The position numbers and the translations under genes are program-made. The notes below the pieces were generated by a model, which saw nothing but the letters and a program-made list of their open reading frames with translations, was not told the origin of the DNA and did not search any database. A DNA stretch of 39,229 nt from positions 1 to 39,229 of the forward strand of contig JACJIB010000015.1 in NCBI GenBank assembly GCA_014138645.1. Reading direction: 5' to 3'. Below are positions 29,853 to 37,141 of the stretch, in pieces (position 1 is the first letter of the stretch; each line of letters opens with the position of its first letter). The stretch is from Methylorubrum thiocyanatum. GTDB taxonomy: Bacteria > Pseudomonadota > Alphaproteobacteria > Rhizobiales > Beijerinckiaceae.

Positions 29853-31399
29853 GCGACTGACGGCATATCGTCGGCGTCGCTGCGGGGGCGCGGCGAGGGG
29901 AAATTGAGGATGGTGGCCTGGGACCGCCACTCGTCGTATCGGCCGCGCCAGCACCACTCCTCATAGTATTTGACCTTGTTGGCGAGGATCGGCGCGCCAA
30001 CCTGGTCCTGCAGGGTGATGACGCACTGGTTAGGGTTGATCCGCCGCATCTCGGCCGCATCCTTGAGATAGCGACCCGTCTCGGATACCCCGTTTTGCAG
30101 CTGGGCCTGCACCAGATCCAGGTTGCCTTCCGAGAAGCCGTGCGAGCGGCTGTAAACCGTGGTCCGGCCGACATCCTCGGCCAGCTGTTTCGCGGTCTTG
30201 GTATCGGAAATGCCGAACGTCACCTGCGCGCCGGAGGCGGCGATGAACGTCTGCGCGCCGTTCTCGCCGTAGAGCTCATTCAACTGGCCGTGATCCTGCC
30301 AGATGTGCACCACGTGGGCATACTCGCGCAGCATTCCCATGCCCTTCGCCAACGCATCAAGGCGCCCCAGCGCCTTGCACTCATCGATCATCAGCATCGG
30401 CTTGTACTCCGGCCGCGGCAGCGCCTTGCCGCGCATCAGCGCGGCCAGAGCGCAGCCGGTCATCATCCGCAGGAACGGGCCGTACACCTCGATCTGGTCA
30501 TCCGGCACCATGACGTAGACGGTCATGCCTTCCCGGTTCAGATCCATCATCGAGAAGTCCGACGCCGAGGAGAGCCGACCGCCAATCCGGTCCTTGCTCC
30601 AGAAGGCCAGCGCCTTGGCGGTGTTGCCGATCACCGACGTGGTTTCCTCGAACTCCAGACCGGCCAAACGCACGCGGCCTTCCTCGGCCACTGACGGCAC
30701 ATTGCTTTCGGCCATCTGCGTCAGCAGCAGGCGCACCCGTTCGTCGCCCCCCGCAATCAGCTCGCGGCACATCGACAGTGTGCGCAGCTCCGGCGGCTGG
30801 GAGTGCAGGACGTGGCGGATCAGAGCAGTCATCACCAACCGGGCTGAGGTATCCCAGTGGCCATCCCGGTTCTCGTTGATGACCAGAAAGTTGGCGATCT
30901 GCGCAGCGTCGTCGGCCTCGTGAAGGGTGCCGACGCGGATCATGTCCAGTGGATTGAAGCTGTGACTGTGGTCCGGATGGATGGCGTCCAGACGGTAAAC
31001 CGGGCCGAGCGACGAGCGATAGCGCTGCGTCACGGCGTAGTTCTCGCCCTTGGGGTCAGTGACCAGCATCGAGCCTTTGTGGTCGAGCAGGTTGGGGATG
31101 ACGATGCCGACGCCCTTCCCCTTGCCCATTGGAGCCGTGACCATCACAGCCCCGTCGCGCTTGAAGCGGATGAAGTGACCCCAGGCTTTGCCGACGATGA
31201 CCCCTTTCTCGCCGCCGAGCGCGTCACCTTGGGTCAGGTCCCCAAGCCTCGCCCAGCGGGCCGAGCCGTGAGTAATCGGGCGCGGCCGAAGCAGCCAGCG
31301 CACGCCACGGAACGTGTATTTACAGCCCCATTTCAGGAGCAGTCCGACAACCCACAAGAGTCGCCAAATCGCATAGAAAAACAAGCGTAGCACTGTCAT
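29849..31399 (-). CDS. Type IV coupling protein (TraG/VirD4 family)
   Basis: A 516-aa ATPase that brings the relaxase-DNA complex to a type IV secretion channel. Two N-terminal hydrophobic stretches (about 5-23 and 31-38) anchor it; ITHGSARWA is typical of the family. The Walker A reads APMGKGKGVG (89-98), the second nucleotide motif LMIDECKALGRLDALAKG, and HIWQDHGQLNELYGENGAQT is the VirD4 signature region. GGGAGTC precedes the ATG. No VirB/Trb genes are on this plasmid, so it would serve a channel supplied by another element or by the cell. Confidence 0.93.
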   Translation of the reverse strand: MTVLRLFFYAIWRLLWVVGLLLKWGCKYTFRGVRWLLRPRPITHGSARWARLGDLTQGDALGGEKGVIVGKAWGHFIRFKRDGAVMVTAPMGKGKGVGIVIPNLLDHKGSMLVTDPKGENYAVTQRYRSSLGPVYRLDAIHPDHSHSFNPLDMIRVGTLHEADDAAQIANFLVINENRDGHWDTSARLVMTALIRHVLHSQPPELRTLSMCRELIAGGDERVRLLLTQMAESNVPSVAEEGRVRLAGLEFEETTSVIGNTAKALAFWSKDRIGGRLSSASDFSMMDLNREGMTVYVMVPDDQIEVYGPFLRMMTGCALAALMRGKALPRPEYKPMLMIDECKALGRLDALAKGMGMLREYAHVVHIWQDHGQLNELYGENGAQTFIAASGAQVTFGISDTKTAKQLAEDVGRTTVYSRSHGFSEGNLDLVQAQLQNGVSETGRYLKDAAEMRRINPNQCVITLQDQVGAPILANKVKYYEEWCWRGRYDEWRSQATILNFPSPRPRSDADDMPSVA

Positions 31400-31454
31400 A
31401 AAACAGACTCCCGCCGACAGGTAAGGTCAAGATCACGTGCCTACTTCCTGTCAC

Positions 31455-31934
31455 CTAAAACATGCGGCGACGTATTCTTCTGACGTTCTTGGGAGCAGTT
31501 TCGTTGTTGAGCGTCGGCGGTTGAATCCTAACGCGTTCTGCCAGCATGGTCCTGAGGTTCTGGCGGGCGACCCGCGCGTCGCTCTGCCGGTTGATCAACT
31601 CCTGAAGCTCGCGCAGGGCATCCGGCAATTGCTGGAGTGCAGCACGGGCCGCCGGTAGGCGCCACCGCAAGATCTCGCCCCGCAGTGCACCGAAATGGCG
31701 GGCATTGGCAAAGCCATTGCCCATCATGACCTTGACTGTTTCGTCAACGCCTATGCGCGGGATCAACTTGCGGAGGGTCCGCTCGGCGCCGGCTGGGCTG
31801 ACATAGGCCGCTCTCAAGAGCCGCTGCACACGGGCCTCGGCCATGCTGATGCCGACGGTCAACTCGCGATCAAGGATATCCAGCGCCTGGAAGTCTGCCG
31901 CCGTGTCGGACGGAGGATTATCATTCGCAGACAT
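31455..31934 (-). CDS. Hypothetical helical protein upstream of the coupling gene
   Basis: A 159-aa soluble, mostly helical protein. The N-terminus MSANDNPPSDTAADFQALDI precedes EARVQRLLRAAYVSPAGAER and a long amphipathic C-terminal helix region ending in Arg/Lys-rich RRIRRRMF. It lies 55 bp before the coupling-protein gene on the same strand, so it probably belongs to the mobilisation operon as an accessory (DNA-binding or relaxosome) protein. I do not recognise the family. Confidence 0.65.
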   Translation of the reverse strand: MSANDNPPSDTAADFQALDILDRELTVGISMAEARVQRLLRAAYVSPAGAERTLRKLIPRIGVDETVKVMMGNGFANARHFGALRGEILRWRLPAARAALQQLPDALRELQELINRQSDARVARQNLRTMLAERVRIQPPTLNNETAPKNVRRIRRRMF

Positions 31935-31958
31935 CGCTAAATCATCCTATAGTAGGGA

Positions 31959-32159
31959 ATGATTATCCTACGACTACTTGCACGGATGTACGGCCTGATT
32001 GCTGACTGCTTTGATCGAGAGCCTGTTGCTGGTTCGATTTCTGAAGCGATGCGGCTTTATGACGAAAAGAACCCCAATGACCCCAATCGCCTGAGAAGCC
32101 GGGCCCAGACGGAACTCGGACTTCGAAAGCAGTTGGGTATTCGTCAACACGATGCCTAG
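31959..32159 (+). CDS. Short hypothetical protein
   Basis: A 66-aa product beginning MIILRLLARMYGLIADCFDR, with an Arg-rich end (LRSRAQTELGLRKQLGIR). AGTAGGGA precedes the ATG closely. It is divergent from the gene at 31934 and is the first of the rightward cluster leading to the AAA+ ATPase. Codon use is less G/C-biased than in the metal genes, like the following genes. Support is moderate only. Confidence 0.45.
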   Translation: MIILRLLARMYGLIADCFDREPVAGSISEAMRLYDEKNPNDPNRLRSRAQTELGLRKQLGIRQHDA

Positions 32160-32236
32160 GGCCCAGGTTGCCGATCCCTGTCTCAATGTGCAGGAATCTG
32201 CTGTAAGGCGGAAGCGCCCCATTCCTGGCGGTCTGC

Positions 32237-32794
32237 GTGAACAATCCAGCCCCGGCCCCACGGCCCTTTCCCAAGGCGGCCCTTGCGCCGCGACGACTGA
32301 TGGCCATGACCACTGCTGCGGCGGCTGCCGCGGTTCTGGTCGGTTGGATGGGCTTCAGATCCTCCGCTGACCGGCCGTTGTCCGCAGCCGAGCAGATGGC
32401 CCGCGCCCTGGCCTTCAATCAGGCTGTGCCCTTGGTGCTGGCAGCCGTGCCGGCTTCCGAGCGCCCTGCCGCCCTGCAGGGCATGAAGCTCCCGGCCAAC
32501 CAACAGGCCGAGCTTGAGCAGCAACAAGCTGAACTCGTCCACCTGACCCTGTGGGACGATATGGCCGAGGACGGTGACGTGGTCACCATCGATTGCGACG
32601 GTTTCCGCCAGTCCGTTACTCTCAAACACGCGCCGGTGACGATCGCCATTCCGCGTCCGCGGACCGGCCTGATGAGCCTGACCGGTGTCTTTGATGGCGG
32701 TGGCGGCATCACTGTTGCTGTGTCGTCGGGCGCTGGCCGGGTTCCGCTGCCCTGGCTGTCCGTCGGACAATCCGTAGGTGTGCCCGTGCGCTGA
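32237..32794 (+). CDS. Membrane-anchored hypothetical protein of the AAA+ cluster
   Basis: A 185-aa product from GTG 32237. After a Pro/Arg-rich cytoplasmic start come one helix (about 22-41, MAMTTAAAAAAVLVGWMGF), a helical region with QQAELEQQQAEL, and a beta-rich C-terminal domain (about 125-185: VVTIDCDGFRQSVTL through PWLSVGQSVGVPVR), probably periplasmic. The stop overlaps the ATPase start (ATGA), so the two are translationally coupled. I do not recognise the domain. The coupling suggests it is a partner of the ATPase. Confidence 0.7.
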   Translation: MNNPAPAPRPFPKAALAPRRLMAMTTAAAAAAVLVGWMGFRSSADRPLSAAEQMARALAFNQAVPLVLAAVPASERPAALQGMKLPANQQAELEQQQAELVHLTLWDDMAEDGDVVTIDCDGFRQSVTLKHAPVTIAIPRPRTGLMSLTGVFDGGGGITVAVSSGAGRVPLPWLSVGQSVGVPVR

Positions 32795-33888
32795 TGTCCT
32801 CTTCCCTCATTTTGGTGGTCGGCCTGGTCCTGGTTGTGATCGGCGTCGTCATCGTGGCGATTACCCGCCGTTCAACATCTGCCATCATCGAACTTCCCGT
32901 GAGAAAGCCCGTGAAGATCATCGACCGGCTCTATAATCGCGCCGCACTGGAAAAAAGAATGGCAGAGCTGCCATCCTCCCAGACGGTCCACGTCAACCGT
33001 GATGAAGTCATCGCTTTGATGAAGGATCATATCTTTGGCCAGGACCCGGTCATCGAAGACGTGGTCGACTCGATCTGGGGCAACTTCCTCGCCGAGAACC
33101 GCGCGCAGCCCGTGGGGGTCTTCCTGCTCGCCGGACCGCCAGGCAGTGCGAAATCACGTTTCGGTCAAGCGCTCGGAACAGCGCTGTACGGGGCGCAGGG
33201 GGCTAAAGCATTCAATCTTGCCAGCTATTCCGGCTCACACAGCGGCAGTGGATTGTTCGGAGCGCCACAAGATCATCAGGGCGGTGCAGGCATGCTTTCA
33301 GAGTATCTGATTGCCAACCCGCGATCCGTCGTCATCCTCGATGAATTTGAGAAAGCCTCCAACGCTGTGCAGCGCCTGTTTCTTGATGTCTGGAACGATG
33401 GATGCTTCACGGATCATAAGCTGAAACGGGTTGTCAGCACTGTCGATACGATTTTTATTGTGACCACGAACGCTCAGGAAGACCAGATGACGGCACTGGC
33501 AGCTTCCTATAAAAACAAGCCGGTTGAGCTTGAGGAGCGTGTCCGGGAAGTCCTGAAACACGACATCGAAAATTCCGTTCTGTCACGGATTGAACGGGTC
33601 TTTGTGTTTCAGCCGCTCGACAGGATTGCCTTCGCCGCACTGGTCGGCAGTTTCATCGAGGAGGTGGCTGGCCGCTACAGGATCACTGTGACGTCTGTCG
33701 AAGAAGAGGTGGCTTACCGGTACGGCCTCAAGCACTACGGGGAAAAGATCGATGGCCGCGCTGTTTCTGGGGCGGTCGTGAAAGATATGCGGGCTGACTT
33801 TATCCGGCTGCAGAAGACCGGTGTGACCCGAGCAAAAGTTGGCTGGAACGCCAAGAAAAACGCCTTGAGCATCACGGCGGACACGTAA
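32794..33888 (+). CDS. Membrane-anchored AAA+ ATPase related to ClpB/ClpA D2
   Basis: A 364-aa protein with one N-terminal membrane helix (4-23) and a single AAA+ module. The Walker A is GPPGSAKS (114-121), Walker B VVILDEFEK (Asp183, Glu184), sensor 1 Asn226 and arginine finger in SRIERVFVFQPL (Arg265). These match the second ATPase domain of ClpB/ClpA-type unfoldases. The pore-loop segment, GYVG in ClpB, is replaced by Gln/Asp/His/Gly residues (156-166) without an aromatic, so substrate threading by the standard mechanism is doubtful. There is no N-domain or second AAA+ domain. It probably forms a ring at the membrane with its ATGA-coupled neighbour. Confidence 0.87.
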   Translation: MSSSLILVVGLVLVVIGVVIVAITRRSTSAIIELPVRKPVKIIDRLYNRAALEKRMAELPSSQTVHVNRDEVIALMKDHIFGQDPVIEDVVDSIWGNFLAENRAQPVGVFLLAGPPGSAKSRFGQALGTALYGAQGAKAFNLASYSGSHSGSGLFGAPQDHQGGAGMLSEYLIANPRSVVILDEFEKASNAVQRLFLDVWNDGCFTDHKLKRVVSTVDTIFIVTTNAQEDQMTALAASYKNKPVELEERVREVLKHDIENSVLSRIERVFVFQPLDRIAFAALVGSFIEEVAGRYRITVTSVEEEVAYRYGLKHYGEKIDGRAVSGAVVKDMRADFIRLQKTGVTRAKVGWNAKKNALSITADT

Positions 33889-33894
33889 TCCGCG

Positions 33895-34359
33895 ATGGCA
33901 CTCTTTGTTTTTCTGCGGCAATCGTTCTGGGCAGTCATCCTGTGGTTTCTAAAGCTGTGTGGCGCCGGTCAGAAGTCGCCTGGTCTGGGTGTCTTGGTCA
34001 TACTGATCGGTCTCGGCTTCCTTGCGTATGGCGCTTACGTGAAGATCGTCGATTTCTTCACGCCGCCGCAGACTAGCGCCGGACAGTACGTGCCGCCGGC
34101 GCCCCCGCCACCGGGACCTGGTCCCGTCACGACCAAGATGGGACCGGTTACGGCTCCGCCTGCTCCACCTCCAATCGTGCGATCTCCGGTCACCACGTCC
34201 ACGCAGCGCCAGTCGCCAAGCATTCAGGCGCAGCCGCTGCCGGACTTCGCCGGCATTGAGCCGCCTCCCCCACCGCCGCCTCCGCTGCCGGACTCGCCCG
34301 AAGGTGTCATCCGCGGTTGGCGGCCTCCTCTTCCAGCCCGCCCCTACCGCCCGGATTGA
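33895..34359 (+). CDS. Proline-rich membrane protein
   Basis: A 154-aa protein with hydrophobic helices at about 5-22 and 30-50 followed by about 100 residues dominated by proline (QYVPPAPPPPGPGP, EPPPPPPPPLPDSP) with Thr, Gln and Val. Such extended Pro-rich arms span the periplasm in TonB-like and secretion proteins. It starts 6 bp after the ATPase stop and ends 3 bp before the next gene, so it is co-translated in the cluster. I know no named family for it. Confidence 0.75.
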   Translation: MALFVFLRQSFWAVILWFLKLCGAGQKSPGLGVLVILIGLGFLAYGAYVKIVDFFTPPQTSAGQYVPPAPPPPGPGPVTTKMGPVTAPPAPPPIVRSPVTTSTQRQSPSIQAQPLPDFAGIEPPPPPPPPLPDSPEGVIRGWRPPLPARPYRPD

Positions 34360-34362
34360 CCC

Positions 34363-35169
34363 ATGCGTAACGCCTTCACCCTGGTTGTGCTGCTTGCTGC
34401 ATCCACCGCATCGGCGCAGGCTCCGCAGCCCTCAAACGCCGACATCATGCGCGCGATCGACGCGCTCAACAGTCAGGTGAAAGAACTCAAAGACGAAAAC
34501 GCACGTCTTAAGAAGCAACAGCAGGCACCAGCCAGTCGGGCCGCTGCGCCGACCCCCAGCGTCAAGCCAACACAGTCCAAGGGAACCTCCATCCCCGGGT
34601 TCTTTATCAAGCTGATTCCATTCACAGAGGATCGTAACGGCCAGTCCGTGGCCGGTTTTGCCGGGCCGAGCTATGACTTCAATTTTGATCTACATACTCC
34701 GGTCCTCCCCGATCAGACCCGCTACATCTACCACGGGATCAGTTACTTTCATCCGAAGGAAGATAATGACTACAGCTTCAGTATGGCTCTAGAGCCTGTT
34801 GCCGTCGCAGGAATGTATTATCGGGAGCGCTTCCAATGTAGTGGGGAAATGTCAGTCAATGGCAACCGGGCGCTTTCCGGCTTCACCAATTTCGATGAGA
34901 CTTCGATCCATACAGGCCCAAAAGATCTTTTCAAGACGCAAAATCTTTACAGCCAAGCGACTCGGTTGACGCCAGAACCGGGCAAAGGCTACAAAATTGA
35001 GTTCCGAGTCGACTGCTGGCATGTGCAATTTAAAAACACGACATTTTACGACAGATTCTTGGATATTTGGAAGAAGAACCGCTTCAAAATCATGGTCAAG
35101 GGCCCAAGCGATACCCAGCCGCGCCCGTTCCAGCCGGATGAGCTGTATTACATCGGCCAGCCTTCCTGA
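34363..35169 (+). CDS. Exported coiled-coil plus beta-domain protein
   Basis: A 268-aa protein: signal peptide (MRNAFTLVVLLAASTASA|QA), a heptad-like coiled coil (about 25-50, NSQVKELKDENARLKKQ), a Ser/Thr/Pro linker and a folded domain of about 190 residues starting SIPGFFIKLIPFTED. That domain is rich in aromatics and has only two cysteines (in RFQCSGEMS and RVDCWHVQF), which may form a disulfide. A trimming coiled coil after a leader suggests an oligomeric periplasmic or surface protein. It is last in the AAA+ cluster and followed by a terminator. Codon use is less GC-rich than in the metal genes. I do not recognise the fold. Confidence 0.75.
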   Translation: MRNAFTLVVLLAASTASAQAPQPSNADIMRAIDALNSQVKELKDENARLKKQQQAPASRAAAPTPSVKPTQSKGTSIPGFFIKLIPFTEDRNGQSVAGFAGPSYDFNFDLHTPVLPDQTRYIYHGISYFHPKEDNDYSFSMALEPVAVAGMYYRERFQCSGEMSVNGNRALSGFTNFDETSIHTGPKDLFKTQNLYSQATRLTPEPGKGYKIEFRVDCWHVQFKNTTFYDRFLDIWKKNRFKIMVKGPSDTQPRPFQPDELYYIGQPS

Positions 35170-35191
35170 GGGTCTGGAGCGAAACGATATC

Positions 35192-35220
35192 GGAAAGACC
35201 GCCTTATGGGCGGCCTTTCC
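35192..35220 (+). terminator. Terminator at the end of the AAA+ cluster
   Basis: GGAAAGACCGCC (35192-35203) and GGCGGCCTTTCC (35209-35220) pair with one mismatch around a 5-base loop. It lies between two convergent genes and can work in both directions. Confidence 0.75.
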
Positions 35221-35227
35221 GGTTCGA

Positions 35228-35521
35228 TCACCGACCAACGAACAGATCGTTATGGTCCCAGGTACAGGGCACCGAGGTCGTATCCCCCGTGGCCGGGTCG
35301 TAACCCTGCAGCGCGTCGCATTCGCTTTTACGCGACAGATGAACCTTCTGGATCTCACCGCGCCGGTAGGCAGCACGAAGCAGGCGTTCGCCGTGGCACT
35401 GGACGCTCAGGCAGCTGCCGTCAGCATCTATCCATGGATAGAGGTGCAGGGACGGGCATGACTCAGCCTGGGCGGGCACGGCCAGCAGCAGGGTAAGCGC
35501 GATCATGGTGAAACGGGTCAT
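35228..35521 (-). CDS. Small exported cysteine-containing protein
   Basis: A 97-aa protein with a signal peptide (MTRFTMIALTLLLAVPAQA) and a mature domain of about 78 residues with six cysteines (ESCPSLHLYPW, GSCLSVQCHGE, KSECDALQG, SVPCTWDH), enough for disulfides. GGAGAAA precedes the ATG. It converges on the exported coiled-coil gene. I know no family. Exported, disulfide-rich small proteins near conjugation genes include entry-exclusion and inhibitor proteins, but this is only a possibility. Confidence 0.68.
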   Translation of the reverse strand: MTRFTMIALTLLLAVPAQAESCPSLHLYPWIDADGSCLSVQCHGERLLRAAYRRGEIQKVHLSRKSECDALQGYDPATGDTTSVPCTWDHNDLFVGR

Positions 35522-35634
35522 GGGATTTCTCCAGGTGCATCGCAGGGCCGGCGGGCTGCCGGCGTTGTTGCCCTGGCTTATGCGCTGCGCCGCAAGGGGC
35601 GCCTGACGGGTCGCGTTGTGCTTACGGCTTATCG

Positions 35635-35656
35635 TTTATGGCAAATGGTTTGCGGC
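35635..35656. repeat. TTTATGGCAA site g, distant copy
   Basis: TTTATGGCAA (35635-35644) followed by ATGGTTTGCGGC, the same half-sites as at 22729-27486 but more than 8 kb away from them. It lies in a 514-bp stretch without a gene (35522-36035), upstream of the DUF2958 gene, with several GC-rich imperfect hairpins. Confidence 0.62.
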
Positions 35657-35700
35657 ATGACTGCGCATAGGCTTGCGGTGGCCTGCGGCCTGGTCTGGCT

Positions 35701-35788
35701 GGTGGTGCCAGCCGTCCGGGCCGGCCTCAAGGCACGCTGCGCTCTCCGGCCTTGACCCCGTCCCAGCCGGCCGGCGGTGGGCTGTCAT
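35701..35788 (+). repeat. 88-bp direct repeat, left copy
   Basis: Starts GGTGGTGCCAGCC and ends GGGCTGTCAT. The copy at 36874-36961 has the same length and differs at a minority of positions. Each copy contains the inverted pair TCAAGGC/GCCTTGA, able to form a stem. The two copies flank the DUF2958 gene pair. Confidence 0.8.
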
Positions 35789-36035
35789 CGGCTTCGACGC
35801 CCCAGAGGGCGTCTGCGCCGCCTCTGCCAAGGAAGAAAGAGGGCGGGGCGCTGCCCCCGGCTGCGGTCAAGGGGGGTCCCCTGCCTTCGGCGAAGCGCCT
35901 GCAGGCGGGTGATCCCCCTCCCCTGTGACCTGCGCCACCCCCGGTCTCGCCGACGGGCAGAAGGTCAGGACGGGGCCTGACGCTTCAAGGGGAAGGGTTC
36001 TCTGGCTTCGTTCTGAACCAACGAAAGCCAATCCC

Positions 36036-36392
36036 ATGCAACTCATCACCAAAGAGCAAACCGCCGCCCTGCTGGCCAACGGCGCAAAGAGCGCCAAGGG
36101 CGACATCGACCCCTATCCCGTGGTCAAGCTGTTCACGCCCGATGCCCAAGCCACATGGCTGCTGACCGAGCTGGATCCGACCGACCCGGACCTTGCCTTT
36201 GGCCTGTGTGATCTCGGCCTCGGCTGCCCGGAACTCGGCTATGTGCGCCTGTCAGAAATCCTTGAGGTCCGCGGGCGTCTGCGCCTGCCGGTCGAGCGGG
36301 ACCGGTCTTTCACTGCGTCCGGGCCACTGTCCGCCTACGCCGCGGCAGCCCGTCGGGCCGAGCGTATCGTCGAGCTGGAGGCGGTCGCATGA
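36036..36392 (+). CDS. DUF2958 domain protein
   Basis: A 118-aa soluble protein beginning MQLITKEQTAALLANGAKSA and continuing with DPYPVVKLFTPDAQATWLLTELDPTDPDLAFGLCDLGLGCPELGYV in segments; the DPYPVVKLF, TWLLTELDP and DxAFGLCDLGLGCPE blocks are the DUF2958 signature. The family is widespread on conjugative and mobilisable plasmids with no proven function. Its stop overlaps the next gene's start (ATGA). Confidence 0.85.
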   Translation: MQLITKEQTAALLANGAKSAKGDIDPYPVVKLFTPDAQATWLLTELDPTDPDLAFGLCDLGLGCPELGYVRLSEILEVRGRLRLPVERDRSFTASGPLSAYAAAARRAERIVELEAVA

Positions 36393-36706
36393 CCGGCCCC
36401 CGGTACGTCGAGGAGCACACCGCGCAATGGCGCGGTGTCTCCCTCCGCATTCAGTGGGAGCCGCGGTTCCTCAACACCAACGCCTTGGCCCAGCCCGGGC
36501 ACCTGCAGATCGAGAGTACCGCGCCGCGGCGGGCACCCCTGCCGATCACCGAAACCGGCTACCTGTCGTGGTTCACCGCGCCGGCGCTGGTGCAGGAGAG
36601 CGGCGGGCCGGTCGCCTTCGTCCTGCAGTGGCTGGACGCCGAGGCCTCCGGGCCGGCATGGGCACAGGCCGAAGGCGACCGGCAGCAGCTCACTCTGTTC
36701 GGCTGA
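36389..36706 (+). CDS. Hypothetical protein coupled to DUF2958
   Basis: A 105-aa soluble protein sharing an ATGA overlap with the DUF2958 gene. Blocks such as WRGVSLRIQWEPRFLN, HLQIEST and LPITETGYLSWFT are typical of a small beta-sheet domain. Genes of this kind often follow DUF2958 on plasmids, so the pair works together, but the function is not known. A hairpin follows. Confidence 0.75.
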   Translation: MTGPRYVEEHTAQWRGVSLRIQWEPRFLNTNALAQPGHLQIESTAPRRAPLPITETGYLSWFTAPALVQESGGPVAFVLQWLDAEASGPAWAQAEGDRQQLTLFG

Positions 36707-36723
36707 GCACTGCCCACGAAAAA

Positions 36724-36745
36724 GGGCCAGCCTCCCGGCTGGCCC
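36724..36745. terminator. Hairpin after the DUF2958 pair
   Basis: GGGCCAGCC and GGCTGGCCC (perfect, loop TCCC). It is preceded by AAAAA, so the minus-strand reading has a T-run and the plus-strand reading does not. From 36746 to 37141 there is no gene; the second 88-bp repeat copy is there. Confidence 0.65.
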
Positions 36746-36873
36746 CTGCGTCGCTCGCGCGACGTCGCGCCCTGAGCACCGCCAGTGGCAACTCTCGAGC
36801 CTGCCAGGCAATCTTGGCCTTGTGGGTAACGGTCGCTCTCCCATCCTGCAGCGCCCTGCGGCCCGGTCTGCTA

Positions 36874-36961
36874 GGTGGTGCCAGCCGCCCGGTCCAACCT
36901 CAAGGCACGCTGCGCTCTTCGGCCTTGACCCCGGCCCAGCCGTCCAACGTTGGGCTGCCAT
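36874..36961 (+). repeat. 88-bp direct repeat, right copy
   Basis: Partner of 35701-35788. Both keep AAGGCACGCTGCGCTCT and the GGCCTTGACCCC segment almost unchanged; the most variable parts are the stretches after CCAGCCG and before GGGCTG. It lies in the 434-bp intergenic region before the ImmA/IrrE gene. Confidence 0.8.
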
Positions 36962-37141
36962 AGGCGGCAAAGCCGCCTTCTGCGCAGGCTGTGCCGCGCT
37001 GGTTTCCAGCGGCGCATTTTGCCTCTGGGTGAACGAAGGGCGAACGGCTAAATTCCTGTGGCGGCAACAACAGCCTGCCTCTGCCGTTCTGCACAGGACC
37101 CCTGCCACTCTTGACGGACGTGGTATGGTGCAAGCGTAACC

